From Epiperipatus broadwayi (Eukaryota > Onychophora > Udeonychophora > Euonychophora > Peripatidae), in NCBI GenBank assembly GCA_028023455.1, contig JAQFVV010006476.1, forward strand, positions 560,001 through 624,000: a stretch of 64,000 nt of DNA. Reading direction: 5' to 3'. Of this stretch, positions 21,701 through 33,954 are shown one piece after another; the stretch's first letter is position 1; the number at the start of each line of letters is the position of its first letter. The notes beneath the pieces were generated by a model. It saw nothing but the letters and a program-made list of their open reading frames with translations, was not told where the DNA came from and searched no databases. The translations under genes were made by a program, and so were the position numbers.

Positions 21701-23400
21701 ATTTTATAATACAACAGCTGCAACTTTTCTATTTTAGAATGCCGTTAACAATCATGTTCATTGATAACGTTTTTTCACGTTATGTTCAAAGCTCATATTT
21801 TCCACTTTTTTTCTCTCTGAATTTTTACATGGTATAGTATTTCCTGTAATAAAAATATTTTTTTAATTTAAATTAAAAGTTTTGTGAAATTTAAGAAAAT
21901 TCATAAAGTATCGATTTAGCGTAGTGGTAGAAAAAAAGAACTGTAAAATCTTGTGACAGCAAGCTTAAAATATAGTTTAATTGATATCTGAATAGGATAA
22001 TGGCATATAGGATGGATTGGATAGATTTTAAAGTCAATATGGCTTAAAAACAAAGCAATTAGAAAGGTTATAGTCCTGATAATGAGACCTATTATGTTTC
22101 CATATGGGGAAAAAAATATTGCAGAAAAAAATATCCATAACATGTTTAATTGCAGTGAAATATTTATAATTAGATCCAGAATGTCATTTATGGTTCATAT
22201 TCTCTAAATATAAAAAGAATTATGTGTTAATATAAATGCAAGTTTCATATTTATTACTAAATTAAATTTGTTTTTTATTAAATTGGTAGAAAATCTATTT
22301 TCATTTGAAACTTTTTCGACGACACATATAAATTTGTATGCACTTATACAAATGTAAATTGTATTTGCTAATCAAAAATTTTAGGGATCATGTAAAAATT
22401 CTATCCAAGAAAAGGAATCATGAATAGAAATAGGTGTACACACTGATTTAAAATATATATGTGATAGTGATTGTATTTCATTTATATTTTTAGTTATGAA
22501 TAAGCTATCACATTCTTACAATAGAATTCTTAGTATTGCTTAAGTTGTACATCTTTTTTCTGCAGAAGAGATGAAAGAAATACATTAAGAATATGTTATG
22601 TTCGCGTAAATTTTTTTTAATAATTTAAACAGCAAATAATACAAGATATTTTATTCACAAATTAATTACAAAGCAATAATATATATTTAAAATAAATTAA
22701 AACTATTATGAAAATTTCATTTATTTTTTATTTTTATGTATAATCTATGAGGTGTCTTGACTCATAACAAAATACATTTTCATAGATTTTAATATACAAA
22801 AGCTTTTTTTCAAAAAGGATAAAACAAGTTTAAAGCTTTTTGTAGGAAAAGCATTATGAAGTGAAGCAAAATGGTAATTTATGCAAATATTTTATCCAGT
22901 TTCAGTTTACTTTTTTTAAAAATATATATATTTTGCTTCAAAAATTACATAAAAATTGATTCATATAATTTGGTCAACATATGTAAGCAAATACATTCAT
23001 AGATATAAATATATTTATAATAATTATAAACAATAATTTTTTTAAATTCAGCTAAGCAAGAATTTTATCAAATTATTTGAGCCATATAGTTTTCTGTTAT
23101 TTGTTAATAATGTTAGTCAAAAATCCCCCCCCCCTCCAATATATATATACTAGAGAATATTCTTGATAAAATTTAAAACTGACATTTACATACCAATTTA
23201 CATTATAATATAAAAATATATTAATTAAAATATTAATATTATTAACAAAAAATAGAATTAAAAAAATGATGTAAATTATTGATATAAATGTAGTACACAT
23301 ACATATTCTCTATCCCATAAAATAAAAATTGTAAATATAATATATAATTATGCCAATACATAATAAATGTAAAAGTACAATACCCATTATAGAAAATATA
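21701..23400. other. Intergenic, nothing recognised
   Basis: AT-rich. The PARG terminal exon could lie here or further right, but I could not identify it. Confidence 0.4.
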
Positions 23401-23487
23401 TATAAAAACACATAATTAACTGTATAAACAATATTATAGTTTAAACTATAATATTGTCTATACCATTAATTATTTGTGTTTTTATAA
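23401..23487. repeat. AT-rich palindrome
   Basis: Arms of about 40 bp meet at GTTTAAAC (23439-23446), the inner ~15 bp of each arm perfect. It can form a long hairpin or cruciform. Confidence 0.8.
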
Positions 23488-23685
23488 ATTATGCCAATAT
23501 ATATTAAATACAATGACATACTTCTGATTTATAATGATCATGAAATATTTGAAAACTATTTATTATTTTAAGAGATATAGAACATTGAAGATATTAAAAC
23601 ATTTTTTCGTTGTATTTGCAAGTATATATATATACACCATATTTTCTCATTATTGTATTTTCATATTTATTAGCTTATATTAATC

Positions 23686-23929
23686 GGTACAAGTACCAAT
23701 GATGGTACAGGATAGCGCTGTTGCTAATCAAAAACATTGAAATATAACGTTACCTTCGCGACACATTATTAAATATCGTGTTTTTATCTTAAGTTTTTTT
23801 TTTTATTAAATAAATAAAATAATAGTAAAGAATGTTCTTTTTTTTTTGACATCAGAAACAGTATATTTAACTATTTTTGAATAGGAACCGCACCATCCAG
23901 CGACCTGTACCGTCATTGATACTTGTACC
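23686..23929. mobile_element. MITE with GGTAC termini
   Basis: Terminal inverted repeats GGTACAAGTACCAATGATGG (left) and the near reverse complement ending ATACTTGTACC (right). Subterminal GCGCTGTTGC and CCATCCAGCG resemble those in the 15151 element. Flanks TATTAATC/TATTAGAG match only partly as a target duplication. Confidence 0.65.
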
Positions 23930-24375
23930 TATTAGAGTTTACTTTGTCTTCTATCCATGAAGAGCATAAATGATTCAGATTTTGTATCACATCAGCATGT
24001 TATATTCTTTTCCTTTCCCCTCCACTGACTTTACTATATATATTTTTTCATATTTTATATATTCCATTTTATGTACTTTATCAATTTTTATTTATTCACT
24101 ATCATTTGTCTATTATTCTTTATAATTTTCTATTTCATATTTTATTTTATCATTTATTTTTTCTGAACATGTTATTTTAGTCCCTTTCACCCCCACCCCC
24201 CATTATTTCTTATATATTATTATTATTAATCATGATATATTACATATCTTTGAAATATATAACCTTTACAAAAATAAATTCTTTGATTTTAATTATCATT
24301 TAAAACTCGTGTTAGTATATCTTTTTTCTTTCCGAGATTTTTAATTGGAACCCATTATTAACATAATGATTGCAT

Positions 24376-24430
24376 TTATATAAGGTATTACAGCAAAATA
24401 AAGGAAGTGGTGAAATTAGTAATATTCGTG
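24376..24430 (+). mobile_element. Short LINE fragment
   Basis: TTATATAAGGTATTACAGC and the following bases match the LINE A segment at 20242-20300 in the same strand. Confidence 0.5.
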
Positions 24431-24464
24431 AATAGTGACTAATGAATCTGTTCTATTGTACCTC

Positions 24465-25130
24465 TTATTTCAACATTTTTAATCTATCTATTCTAGATTT
24501 ATTATCAATCATATATATTACTAGATCCAGGAAATTGATTGAATTATTAAATTCTACTTTAGTAAATTTAATAGCATAATTATTATTAAACTCTGTAAAA
24601 ATATTGATTATTCTTTTATTATCGTCAACATATTTATTATGGACAATATATTTCTTATTTATATACTTATTGATTACATTTGTTTCCATACTGTTTATAA
24701 ACAATGATGCTACACCATGTAATGATCTAACCACTATTAATTTTCTAATGTACATCATTGTACCTAAATTATATGCTATTACCAATTCATCATAAACATT
24801 CTTCGGTTATGATAAATGACATTCTGTTATAAGTTGTTTTTTTTTTAAACATTTTAATTATGGATATATTTGTTCTATATCAAAGGAATATATTTCTTGG
24901 TTTTTGGTTAGTTTTAATCCATTTATTTTTCCAATATTTTCTCATAAATTTTGAAGTATATATTTATTAAAGATGTAAATTAGCTTATTGTTTTTATTTT
25001 TAGAAATACATTAGGATGTTTCCATTCATTTGGGTATTATATCAGTCATTATTAAACATAAAACTATCTTTCATTTTAGAAATTAAAATTTACATCCAAA
25101 GATGGCTTTTTTTAAAACATATATTTTGTA
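24465..25130 (-). mobile_element. Penelope-like RT fragment
   Basis: Minus-strand translations show IYSFDIEQIYP (RT motif with the first catalytic Asp), then YVDDNKRIINIF (second catalytic motif), followed by INFLDLVIYM, typical of PLE RT. Stops interrupt the first part; 24465-24785 is open. Confidence 0.7.
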
Positions 25131-25339
25131 TTTCATTATCTATTTTATTTTTATAATCCGTTTGTATTAATACAATACGTGATTTAGTTTTTTTCTTGAC
25201 TAGCGATACTATTTTTTTTTTACTGTATTTTAATATTTTTTATTATTCTTTTATATTTACATTTTTATTTCTTTTTTAATATTATGTTTACTTTTATTAG
25301 TTTTAATATTATATGTTGATGCAATATAGCAACATATGA

Positions 25340-25620
25340 AAACAAATTAAATAATAAGTATATGAATAAAAAAAGATATTGGATACAATAGATATATTGG
25401 TGATACAATACTAATTGAAAATAAAAAAATACTTAATATTATTTTTACAAAATTTAATAATAATAAATATTGAATGAAATTTATTAGAAAAAATTTAATA
25501 ATTCAATAAGTATTCCTTATAAGCAAAACAACATAAAATTGTTGAAATAAGAGATATAACAAAAATTAATTCATTACAAACATTATGTCAAAAATTGGCT
25601 AATTAAAAGTTAAAAAAAAA
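25340..25620 (+). mobile_element. Penelope-like RT fragment, opposite strand
   Basis: The plus strand reads RYIGDTILIENKKILNIIFT, a decayed YVDD region. It faces away from the minus-strand copy just to the left, so the two form an inverted pair of remnants. Confidence 0.5.
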
Positions 25621-27984
25621 AAAATACAAAATTTAAATAATTATAATAAAAAAAAATATTTTTGCAATAATTATATATATGAAGGATATAATAAAAAATT
25701 AATATATAATGCAATGTTTGATAGTACTGATATTAAATATAAAAATAAAGAAATAAAATGGCTGAATTAAAATACTATATTCAGAAAAAATGTATGAGAA
25801 AATAAGAAATGGAATAGAAGATATAAAATTGCATGGGCAAAGAGTAAAAAAACTTGATTATTTGATAAAGAACATTTGACAAATTGATAATAAATAAAGA
25901 AAAATTAATAAAATGAATAAATTTTAAAAAATATTCCTTAATAATAAGACTAAATCAATGAAATAAAGAGGAAAAGAATATATCATGGTTACACAATAAA
26001 GCAATATGTTGTACATAGTTGATTCAGACTGGGAAAATATAAAACTAATATATAAAAATACAATAGTGAGAAAATATAATGACTCATTATATATACAAGC
26101 AAATATATAGAAAAATGTTTTATTGTCTTGAAAGGACATAATAATATAAAATCAATAAATACATAAAAATAATGTGATAATGAGAAAATATTATGAATCA
26201 TTGCATATAGAAATAAATACAGAAAAATGTTGTAATATTGGGAAAGATTCCATATCTTTACACAAAAAATGGTTTTTAGATAAATCATTGTTTTTAAAAA
26301 CCAGATACAAATTTTATTGTGTTTCAATATTATCCTATATAAACTAATTATACATTATACTTAAAATTTTATTTTATGTTAGAAATATCTATATACTAAA
26401 ATGATATTAAAAAAGTGGGGATATGCACAAAGGCTTTATGGATGTCTATTACATTTATAATATTATTTTAATTAATCTAATTTTACATTATAATGATGAT
26501 ATAAATTTGTGCTATAAATGTTAATTTTAGATTTTATCAAAAGATGACTAAAATATATGAGGAAAAAAAAATCAAGAAATAATAGTTCAAATGATTTGGT
26601 AAACTACTGGATTAGCTGAATTTATTTCTTGTTTATTATTATTATATATATTTATTTTAAATCAGTATAATGGAAAGGAAAACTATACCATAAATTGATA
26701 TAAATACATTGTATATATATGTGAATTAAATATTTTAATGGATTGTTATTATAATAAAAAATAGGAATATGGAGATTACATCCATGTAAACAGAGATAAT
26801 ATTAGCTTTTGATGTTGCCAGGAAACTATCAATTACTACTGACAATCCTCCTAGGACTAAATAAGTTTTCTCCTTAACTGATAATAACTTTTTTTTTTTG
26901 TATATTTTTAAAGAATAATTTAAAAAAATAATTAAATAATAATATGTTACACAAAATAATATAGTAAAAATGGTACTAAAAATTATATTCATATAGATAA
27001 GTACACTAGCAAAATGTTTATATAGTACATTATTGCACACACACATATATATATACTTAAGGGAGGTGAGGGTATGCACAGGTTAAATAAATTAGATATG
27101 ACATAATAATTAAACTGCAAGTAAAATTAAAAATAATCTTATGATAGTTTTGATCATCCATAGCTGTTGTGTTATATTTATAATTATCAGATTCCCAAAT
27201 ATTGATCCACAGGAAATTGACAAATTAAAAATTAATACAAATCAAAGAAAAATAATTCCTTAAAAGTTATTTATTTGAGATACAATATCTGATTAATCAT
27301 CTTTAGCAAAAAATTCTAACACACATACTTATGCAAATATATATTTGTTATGTCTGTGAATGTGTGAATGTATATAAATATATATATACACACATAATTG
27401 AGCCGCTAGTTCTTTATTCATCTTGTATAAGAATTTAATTTCATTATGTCTGTAATACTTTATAAATAAATGGATATAATTTTATGGCCGGATTTTTAGA
27501 CTTGGTTCCAATTACAAAATAGTATTTTTGAATTAAAGACCAAATGTCTCCTAAGAAAAAAAAACAAAAAATTAATATTAATATGATATTAAATGAAATA
27601 CTAAATTATACTTTATCTTTCCTTAAATCATCTGATCATCATATTCATTATAAACTTTAAGAATTTATTATTTATTAATCATATAATAATCTTAAATATA
27701 CACAATAAGGATTTAGTATAGCAAACACTGATTATTTCTGTAGTTACTAACATATATATAAATTGAAACAGGTTTTGGAAAAAACTGTGGAAGTGCCCAT
27801 AACCAGGAAGAATTTCTTTTATGTTCAGAATAAAATGAGTCACTGGAATTAAGAAGTTACATTCAATTTCTGACAATCAGAGATGCTTCCTGCCATCTAC
27901 TATTCAGGGTTCCCAAAACTTGATTCAATTTCTTAACTAGGAAACAAACACACAGGTACATTATAAAGGATAAAAGATATTTAC
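25621..27984. other. Intergenic or PARG 3' intron, nothing recognised
   Basis: Extremely AT-rich. The long minus-strand frames look like composition artefacts. The last PARG exon is expected in this direction. Confidence 0.4.
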
Positions 27985-28113
27985 CAACAGTTTTTTTGTT
28001 TTCTTTTAAAAAATTATACATTTCAAAGATATCATCTTGAAGTTGTTCATCGTTAAATGTAAAATACACTAGATCTCTATGGGTTTCTGCTGCGGCCATT
28101 AGCTGAATCAAAG
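27985..28113 (-). CDS. PARG: PARG exon (C-terminal part of the macrodomain fold)
   Basis: Acceptor TTTATAG, donor G|GTAAAT; 129 bp, entering and leaving in phase 1. With the G from the exon at 31530 it encodes [20 protein letters not shown] and then [24 protein letters not shown]. The PARG family reads '[47 protein letters not shown]'. This is the last PARG exon I can identify; another 30-60 codons are expected. The frame stays open past the donor to 27863, but that extension has no PARG similarity and the donor is good, so I treat it as intron. Confidence 0.94.
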
Positions 28114-28364
28114 CTATAAATAGAAACAATATCATGCATATATTATATGTTCATAAGTATTATAATACATAGATATAAAATAGTGTATTTAAAAATAAGT
28201 AAACAAACAAGTGCAAATAATAGTCATAAATTAAATTTATTTAAGAGATACAGAGCTTTTTATTCCCTAAAATGATAACATTCAAAAGAATATGCTTTTC
28301 CATTAATAATTGCTCAAAACAAATAATCCATTTCAATTCAAGTGTTCAATAAATTCAACAATTT

Positions 28365-28550
28365 ACAGTAAGTCAGTGTTTCTCTTTCCAAGATGCATTT
28401 ATGGTCATTTCTGAATCAACGTGTTACATAGTGATATCGTTTAACAATCATACAAAAATTTTAAGGTGTTAGTGTGTCTAAACCAAGACTTATAATATGA
28501 AATGTGACTTGTTCTTACCTATCCATGATATAATAACATGCTAACATTAA
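28365..28550. repeat. R-family repeat copy 4, left half (split by a PLE)
   Basis: Contains CTGAATCAACGTGTTACATA and AAAAATTTTAAGGTG landmarks. The right half lies at 29664-29915, after the PLE. Confidence 0.7.
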
Positions 28551-28718
28551 TGTTTTTTGAAGGGTTGTGATGATCGTGTTCTAGTTGTATTTTTATATTG
28601 GACTATTTCCATCATCTAATATAAGTATTGAATGCCTTTAGAAAAATTTAATTTTTATTTAAATATTCCAAATACATTCAACTGTCAGTAATAGCACATC
28701 AAACAGGTTAGTATATGC

Positions 28719-28763
28719 ACAACATTATGGGAGGTATTATTCTCCCCTCTTCTTTCGGTGTTT
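28719..28763 (-). ncRNA. Hammerhead-like motif (left arm, degraded)
   Basis: Minus strand: CCGAAAGA, then GAGGGGAGAATAATACCTCCC, then ATAATGTT. It is the mirror of the better copy at 29506-29537. Confidence 0.35.
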
Positions 28764-28818
28764 CTGGCCTGATCAGTGACAGTACTAGCATGGAATTTGA
28801 ACCTGGACCCTTAGATTC

Positions 28819-29244
28819 TTGAGTATTGAATTTGAAGGCAATGCTCTAACCATCAAGAGAAAAGACAATTATTGGTACTGTAGTGTACCCATACATTCCA
28901 AAAATAGCAGACAAATTAAGGAAAATCTGCAATCAGTTATTAATATCAGAACAGCTTTCCAGAGCCATACCACACTACGAGGAATTCTAATATCTACAAA
29001 GCCTAAACTTGAAATGCTGAAAAGAAAAAACTGCATCTATGAAATATCATGTGAATGTGGAAGAACATATATTAGTGAGACCAGTCGTTCCATTGAAAAG
29101 TGCTTGCAAAAATACAAACTGATGATTAGAAGAGAAAAACAGATGTATGTGCCAATGCACATATGTTCAATTGGGAAAATACAAAAATATTGGATAGAGA
29201 AGAAAAGGTACAAAGAAGAAAATTTAAAGAAGCTGCTCACATGA
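28819..29244 (+). pseudogene. GIY-YIG domain of a Penelope-like element
   Basis: An open frame of 141 codons. Residues ~42-65 (NIRTAFQSHTTLRGILISTK) are the typical PLE linker. NCIYEISCECGRTYISETSR follows, where Y-I-S replaces the GIY-YIG glycine, then IEKCLQKYK. The first ~18 residues come from the inverted tRNA-like arm and the first codon is TTG, so the N-terminus is not original. It ends early, before the conserved C-terminal acidic segment. The altered YIG glycine and truncation suggest an inactive enzyme. Confidence 0.7.
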
Positions 29245-29390
29245 CAATGGCAAAAAATCCCATAAGCCAACCTAGTGTGACTATATAATGTATGGAAACC
29301 ACTAATCAACTTTGCTCTTAGGAAAAAGTGGAGAAATCAGGAACAATTTCATAGACAAGTATGTGAAATTTCTACAGACTATTGTCTTTG

Positions 29391-29475
29391 GTAGGATGGC
29401 TCAGTTAGTTAGAGCGTTACCTTAAAATTCAATACTCAAGAATCTGAAGATCCAGGTTCGAATCCCATGCTAGTA
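29391..29475 (+). other. tRNA-like module in the PLE right arm
   Basis: TGGCTCAGTTAGTTAGAGC (29397-29415) is a near-consensus A box/D-arm and GGTTCGAATCC (29455-29465) a consensus B box. The anticodon region is too long and the acceptor stem is poor, so it is a SINE-type Pol III promoter and not a tRNA gene. A mirrored copy lies near 28790-28870. Confidence 0.72.
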
Positions 29476-29505
29476 CTGTCACTCATCAGGCCAGCAACAC
29501 CTGAA

Positions 29506-29537
29506 GAAGAGGGGAGAATAATATCTCTCGAAACATG
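29506..29537 (+). ncRNA. Hammerhead-like motif (right arm)
   Basis: CTGAAGA (29511-29517), A, GAG...CTC hairpin, GAAAC, then ATGC. The palindrome ACATGT expected for a loopless stem III is one base off here. Confidence 0.45.
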
Positions 29538-29663
29538 CATTTACTAACCTGTGTGCTATTACTAATAGTCGGATGTATTTGGATTATTTAAATAAAGCTA
29601 AATTTTTCTAAAGACATTAAATATGCATATTAGATGATGGAAATAGTCCAATATAAAAATACA

Positions 29664-29915
29664 ATGCTAGCATTAAGTTTCATTTTAAATTAGACAAACT
29701 ACTTAGTACTGAAATGATTCAAACTAAGTATGGCAGTGAAGCCACGAGTTGCAAAAATATTTTCAAGTGACCCGTGATTCAAGCATACTAGCATTTTAAA
29801 GTTTTTCTGTGAATAGCTAAACTATATAGTACTTAACGCATGTATTATTTCAGAAATGCACAGCAAGCAACCTGAAAAGAGAATAAGTCAACTTTTCACC
29901 GGGGCGTATTTATAC
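29664..29915. repeat. R-family repeat copy 4, right half
   Basis: Continues the repeat interrupted at 28550: TTCAAACTAAGTATGGCAGTG, then TCAAGCATACTAGCATTTTA, ending near TCACCGGGGCGTATT. Confidence 0.68.
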
Positions 29916-30066
29916 TAATTTTCTAAATAATGTGATTGAATGAATAAAATCATTATTTCAACTTATTAAGTTTAATAATGAAATATATATATATATACTT
30001 GAAATTTTATTAAATAATCACAATCTTCTTAGACCTTTAAGCAAATAATTTTTATTCATATAATAA

Positions 30067-30100
30067 CAGTTTCGACTGTTCCTGGCAGTCTTCTTCAGAT
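30067..30100 (-). ncRNA. Hammerhead-like motif (GACTG family)
   Basis: Minus strand: CTGAAGA, A, GACTG...CAGTC, GAAAC, TGTT. Well preserved. Confidence 0.48.
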
Positions 30101-30387
30101 CTCAATCTATTGCTCTACCTTTCCTTTTCTACCATTTTATTTTATTTTATTCTTGAAATTACTCATGGATAATGACTGTATTTACAAATCTTAATTCTTA
30201 TTTAATAATCATAATCCTAAAAGAAAGTAAAAATACTTATAGTTATTACTCAAAGATGAGTCATGTAGTCATGCCATTTTGCAAATCAAATAAATTTCAG
30301 CCTTTTACAAAAGCATGGAAATATATATTAACTATACAGAATTTGATTAAAATTATTGATGTTGATCTCATTATATTTACATGTACA

Positions 30388-30806
30388 CACATAGTGTCTC
30401 AGTGAAAAGGTCATTGATTCTCTTTTTGAATTACTGTAACACCGTCTCTAAATCAATATATATATATATATTATGTGCCAACATAGTTGAGCTATTCAGT
30501 CCAAAAATTTTAAAGTGCTAACATGTTTGAATTATGAGTTAGGGCATGAAATTTGAGTGTTTCATACCTTCACGAATCATCTTCAATCATGAAATTTTAT
30601 AAGCAATTCTTGTGACTCATGGTTTCACTGCCACACACAATTTGAATATTTTAAGTAGCAGTTTTGCTCAATTCAAAATAAAATTTAATTTTTGGGATGA
30701 ATAGTACGTTGCTACGTAACACGATTGATTCAAAGATAGGATTGCAGGCAACTCGGAGAGAAAATCAATCACCAGTCAGTTTTTCATTAGGACACACCAT
30801 ATATAT
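30388..30806. repeat. R-family palindromic repeat, copy 5
   Basis: Left end TCTCAGTGAAAAGGTCATTG, right end ATTAGGACACACCATATATA, with the same central landmarks (ACTCATGGTTTCACTGCC). Confidence 0.7.
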
Positions 30807-30861
30807 CAGTATTTTCTTTAACTATTCACAGAATAGTATGCCAAAAATGACTATCAAAAAT

Positions 30862-31046
30862 ACAGTAGATATATGATATAACTATAGTGCTAAACCTATT
30901 TTAGAATTGCTATAAGACTAATAATTATAAATGATAATTGCTTTATCTCTTAAACACAATAGATATAATATAACTATAGTAGTAATGCTATTTTACAATT
31001 GCTACAAGACTACAGTAATTATAAAATGTAACTGTTTTATTTCAGA
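30862..31046 (+). repeat. 94-bp tandem duplication
   Basis: ACAGTAGATATATGATATAA at 30862 is repeated as ACAATAGATATAATATAACT at 30956, and the two units stay similar over their length (ATTGCTATAAGACTA / ATTGCTACAAGACTA). Confidence 0.75.
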
Positions 31047-31632
<586 letters not shown>

Positions 31633-32929
31633 CTATAAATAAATGTCTATAATTAATACAATGAATAATGGAAAATATTAGTTAAGTGCGATTAGAAAGA
31701 TCTTATACCAGTTTTCAAATGAAAATGAATCTTAAAAATCTAAAATTTATTATATTAAATGTTGTGTTTAGTAGATGAATCCTAGCTAGACTGACGTAAT
31801 TTGAATGTCAGCCAAGCCTTTCTTTTATTAGCTTCTTTTATCACTTCATTGCCTAATATATAAAGTTTTTTTGTTATTCTACGATATATTTTTATGTCGT
31901 TCATGTTTTGCTGCCATTTACATGCAGAAATATGTGCTAATAGTATTATTTTGTAATGTAGTAGCAAAGAGTAAATGTGTTATAATTTATTATTAAGCAT
32001 TGTTGAAGTGCAGAAATGAGATTGATAGATTCTAACGCTAAAAGTTTGTGGACAGGTACCCAGTTGAGAAATGTCAGTTTGATCAGTTGAGTAGAACTTA
32101 CGTGTTCAATCCACGATCTTAGGACTTGAACATTACTTGATTTTCCAGTCAAGTAACCGTACAATTATTTTTTAAATTTATTATATATACAAAATCATTA
32201 GATGATTCTATAAAATGTAAGACAATCTTAATTCATAATAAACAGCCAAACAATCTTGTAATAAGACACTTTTTATTATGATGCAATATTTCAAATGTTT
32301 AAAACAATCACTTTCAATTTATATAAAATAAAAAAAAGATATATTTTGTTTTAGATTTTGCATGTATATTTGTGTATAAGATATATAAATGAGTACTATT
32401 TACATATATTTTAAAAGAAAAAGATGAAAATAATATAAAAATTTTTAATGCTATTACCAAAGGCATAATACATGCATTACTATTAACTAAAACCTTTAAC
32501 ATTTTAATTTTTGATATTAATTTACCTTATCTATTTTTTACTTATCCAATCTATTTTATTCATCCATCCATTGATCTATGTGCACTCAGCTATGAATATG
32601 AAGTCTAAGAACCTCGAAAGCGCTTAGTGTATATAAACAAAATTAAACTTCTCTAACAACCTTGTTAGTGCAGAATTATTAGTATTATATGTATATATCA
32701 AAATTCAGAACTCAGCAAGACTAGCAAAATAAACTTTAAAACACTACCAATAAGGTTTCACTGCTATAAGCAGACTTCTCAAGTATAAAGAATTACAAAA
32801 TAACATTTATACTAAACATTACCCACAATTCCAATTACCTTCCATACGCCCTTAATATTAAAAGAACTTTTAAATAAGTTAATTGCTTCAGTATCATAAA
32901 TTTTTATTAATAAAGATTCTTTAATTCTT
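31633..32929. other. PARG intron; includes one PLE-arm-like fragment
   Basis: Mostly unassigned. At 32588-32628, AGCTATGAATATGAAGTC...CGAAAGCGCTTAG resembles the arms of the foldback at 1281-1634 and the PLE at 6468-7223. Confidence 0.5.
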
Positions 32930-33780
32930 CCTTTTATTTTATTTTTCTCAAAGAAGACAACCTTAGCCTCATCAAAATTAAGTGTGGTCTATTTTTTTCA
33001 TGGATATATAAAACAGAACTAAGATATTTATGTCTAATCCTACTTTTATGTATCTTTATTCTTTCATTTAAGCTCAAACTACTCTGACTTATATATACCC
33101 TCTTACAAAAATAAGGGATAATATACACTACTCCAGGAATAATCTTTTTATCAAAAATTTCCTTTGTATTATTTAATAAATTATTTAAAGTAATACCCCT
33201 TTTCCAAACAATTTTCTTATTTCCAAACAAATTACTATTTTTACTCACAATTCTATAAGAAGACAATTTAAATAGCAAAGAAATAAAATCATATTTTTTT
33301 TATTCTTTACATCATCACAAATATTATTACTATTAAATAAAATACTTTTAACAAATTTATTACAGTAGCCAAACACTCAAATAATCTTTACAAAATTGAC
33401 CATTTTGAAACAAAGCTACCCCATTAGAATTATTTAATCTCATTTCTATAACAATAATTTCTTAAAGCAGCTATTTTATGAGATACAGATTGATAGCTAT
33501 CAGGTTTAATTATAGACCTTAACTCTACTCTTAACATAATGACTACATATCAAACAATTATTCTTTACATTTCTAATCACCAATAGATCTAAAAATTTTA
33601 ATGTAACAAAATCTAACCCCCCTCCTTCTATTACATTTTTTAGAAGGATCAAAACAAACTCATTTACCTACTCTCAATTTATTATTCTCAACTACAAACA
33701 ATCATCCACATATCTAACAAATAACTTTAAATATAAACAAATCCTCTAATTATTTGGAAGAGGAAATTATTAATATACTC
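32930..33780 (-). mobile_element. Penelope-like RT-GIY-YIG remnant
   Basis: Minus strand, in order: RYVDD near 33710 (RT catalytic motif), then, within an open frame at 32934-33278, GVVYIIPYFCKRVYISQSSL (GIY-YIG), followed by ERIKIHKSRIRHK. The YIG glycine is Ser. Stops separate the RT and nuclease parts. A foldback with hammerhead-like motifs lies just 5' of it. Confidence 0.75.
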
Positions 33781-33924
33781 TAAACATAACAAACAGATTA
33801 TTACAATTTCTTTACAGTTCTTAATCTATTACGCATATATATCTATATATAATACCATTTAAACCTTCATTAAACACTTTACAATACAATCTATAAAATA
33901 AAATTGATTCCTTTATATCTGCTT

Positions 33925-33954
33925 ACAGTTTCAACTGCCAGCAGTCATCATCAG
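33925..33954 (-). ncRNA. Hammerhead-like motif (GACTG family)
   Basis: Minus strand: CTGATGA, T, GACTGC/GCAGTT with loop TG, GAAAC, TGTA. Confidence 0.48.

Larger units (their letters stand above)
28551..29663 (+). mobile_element. Penelope-like element with inverted tRNA-like/hammerhead-like arms
   Basis: A 13-bp duplication flanks it (ATGCTAACATTAA at 28538-28550, ATGCTAGCATTAA at 29664-29676). A 36-bp unique tail (28551-28586) is followed by inverted arms of about 280 bp (28587 to about 28865; about 29391-29662) around a decaying GIY-YIG frame. Each arm carries a tRNA-like module next to a hammerhead-like hairpin. It sits inside R repeat copy 4, so it is younger. Confidence 0.8.

Noticed and set aside
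26735-27079. 114-codon minus-strand frame as a membrane protein or PARG exon
   Set aside because: Hydrophobic residues reflect AT-rich codons; no PARG similarity or splice context supports it.
29391-29475. Functional tRNA gene
   Set aside because: Good A and B boxes but the middle is too long and the acceptor stem does not pair; it also has a mirrored copy in a PLE arm, so it is SINE-like.
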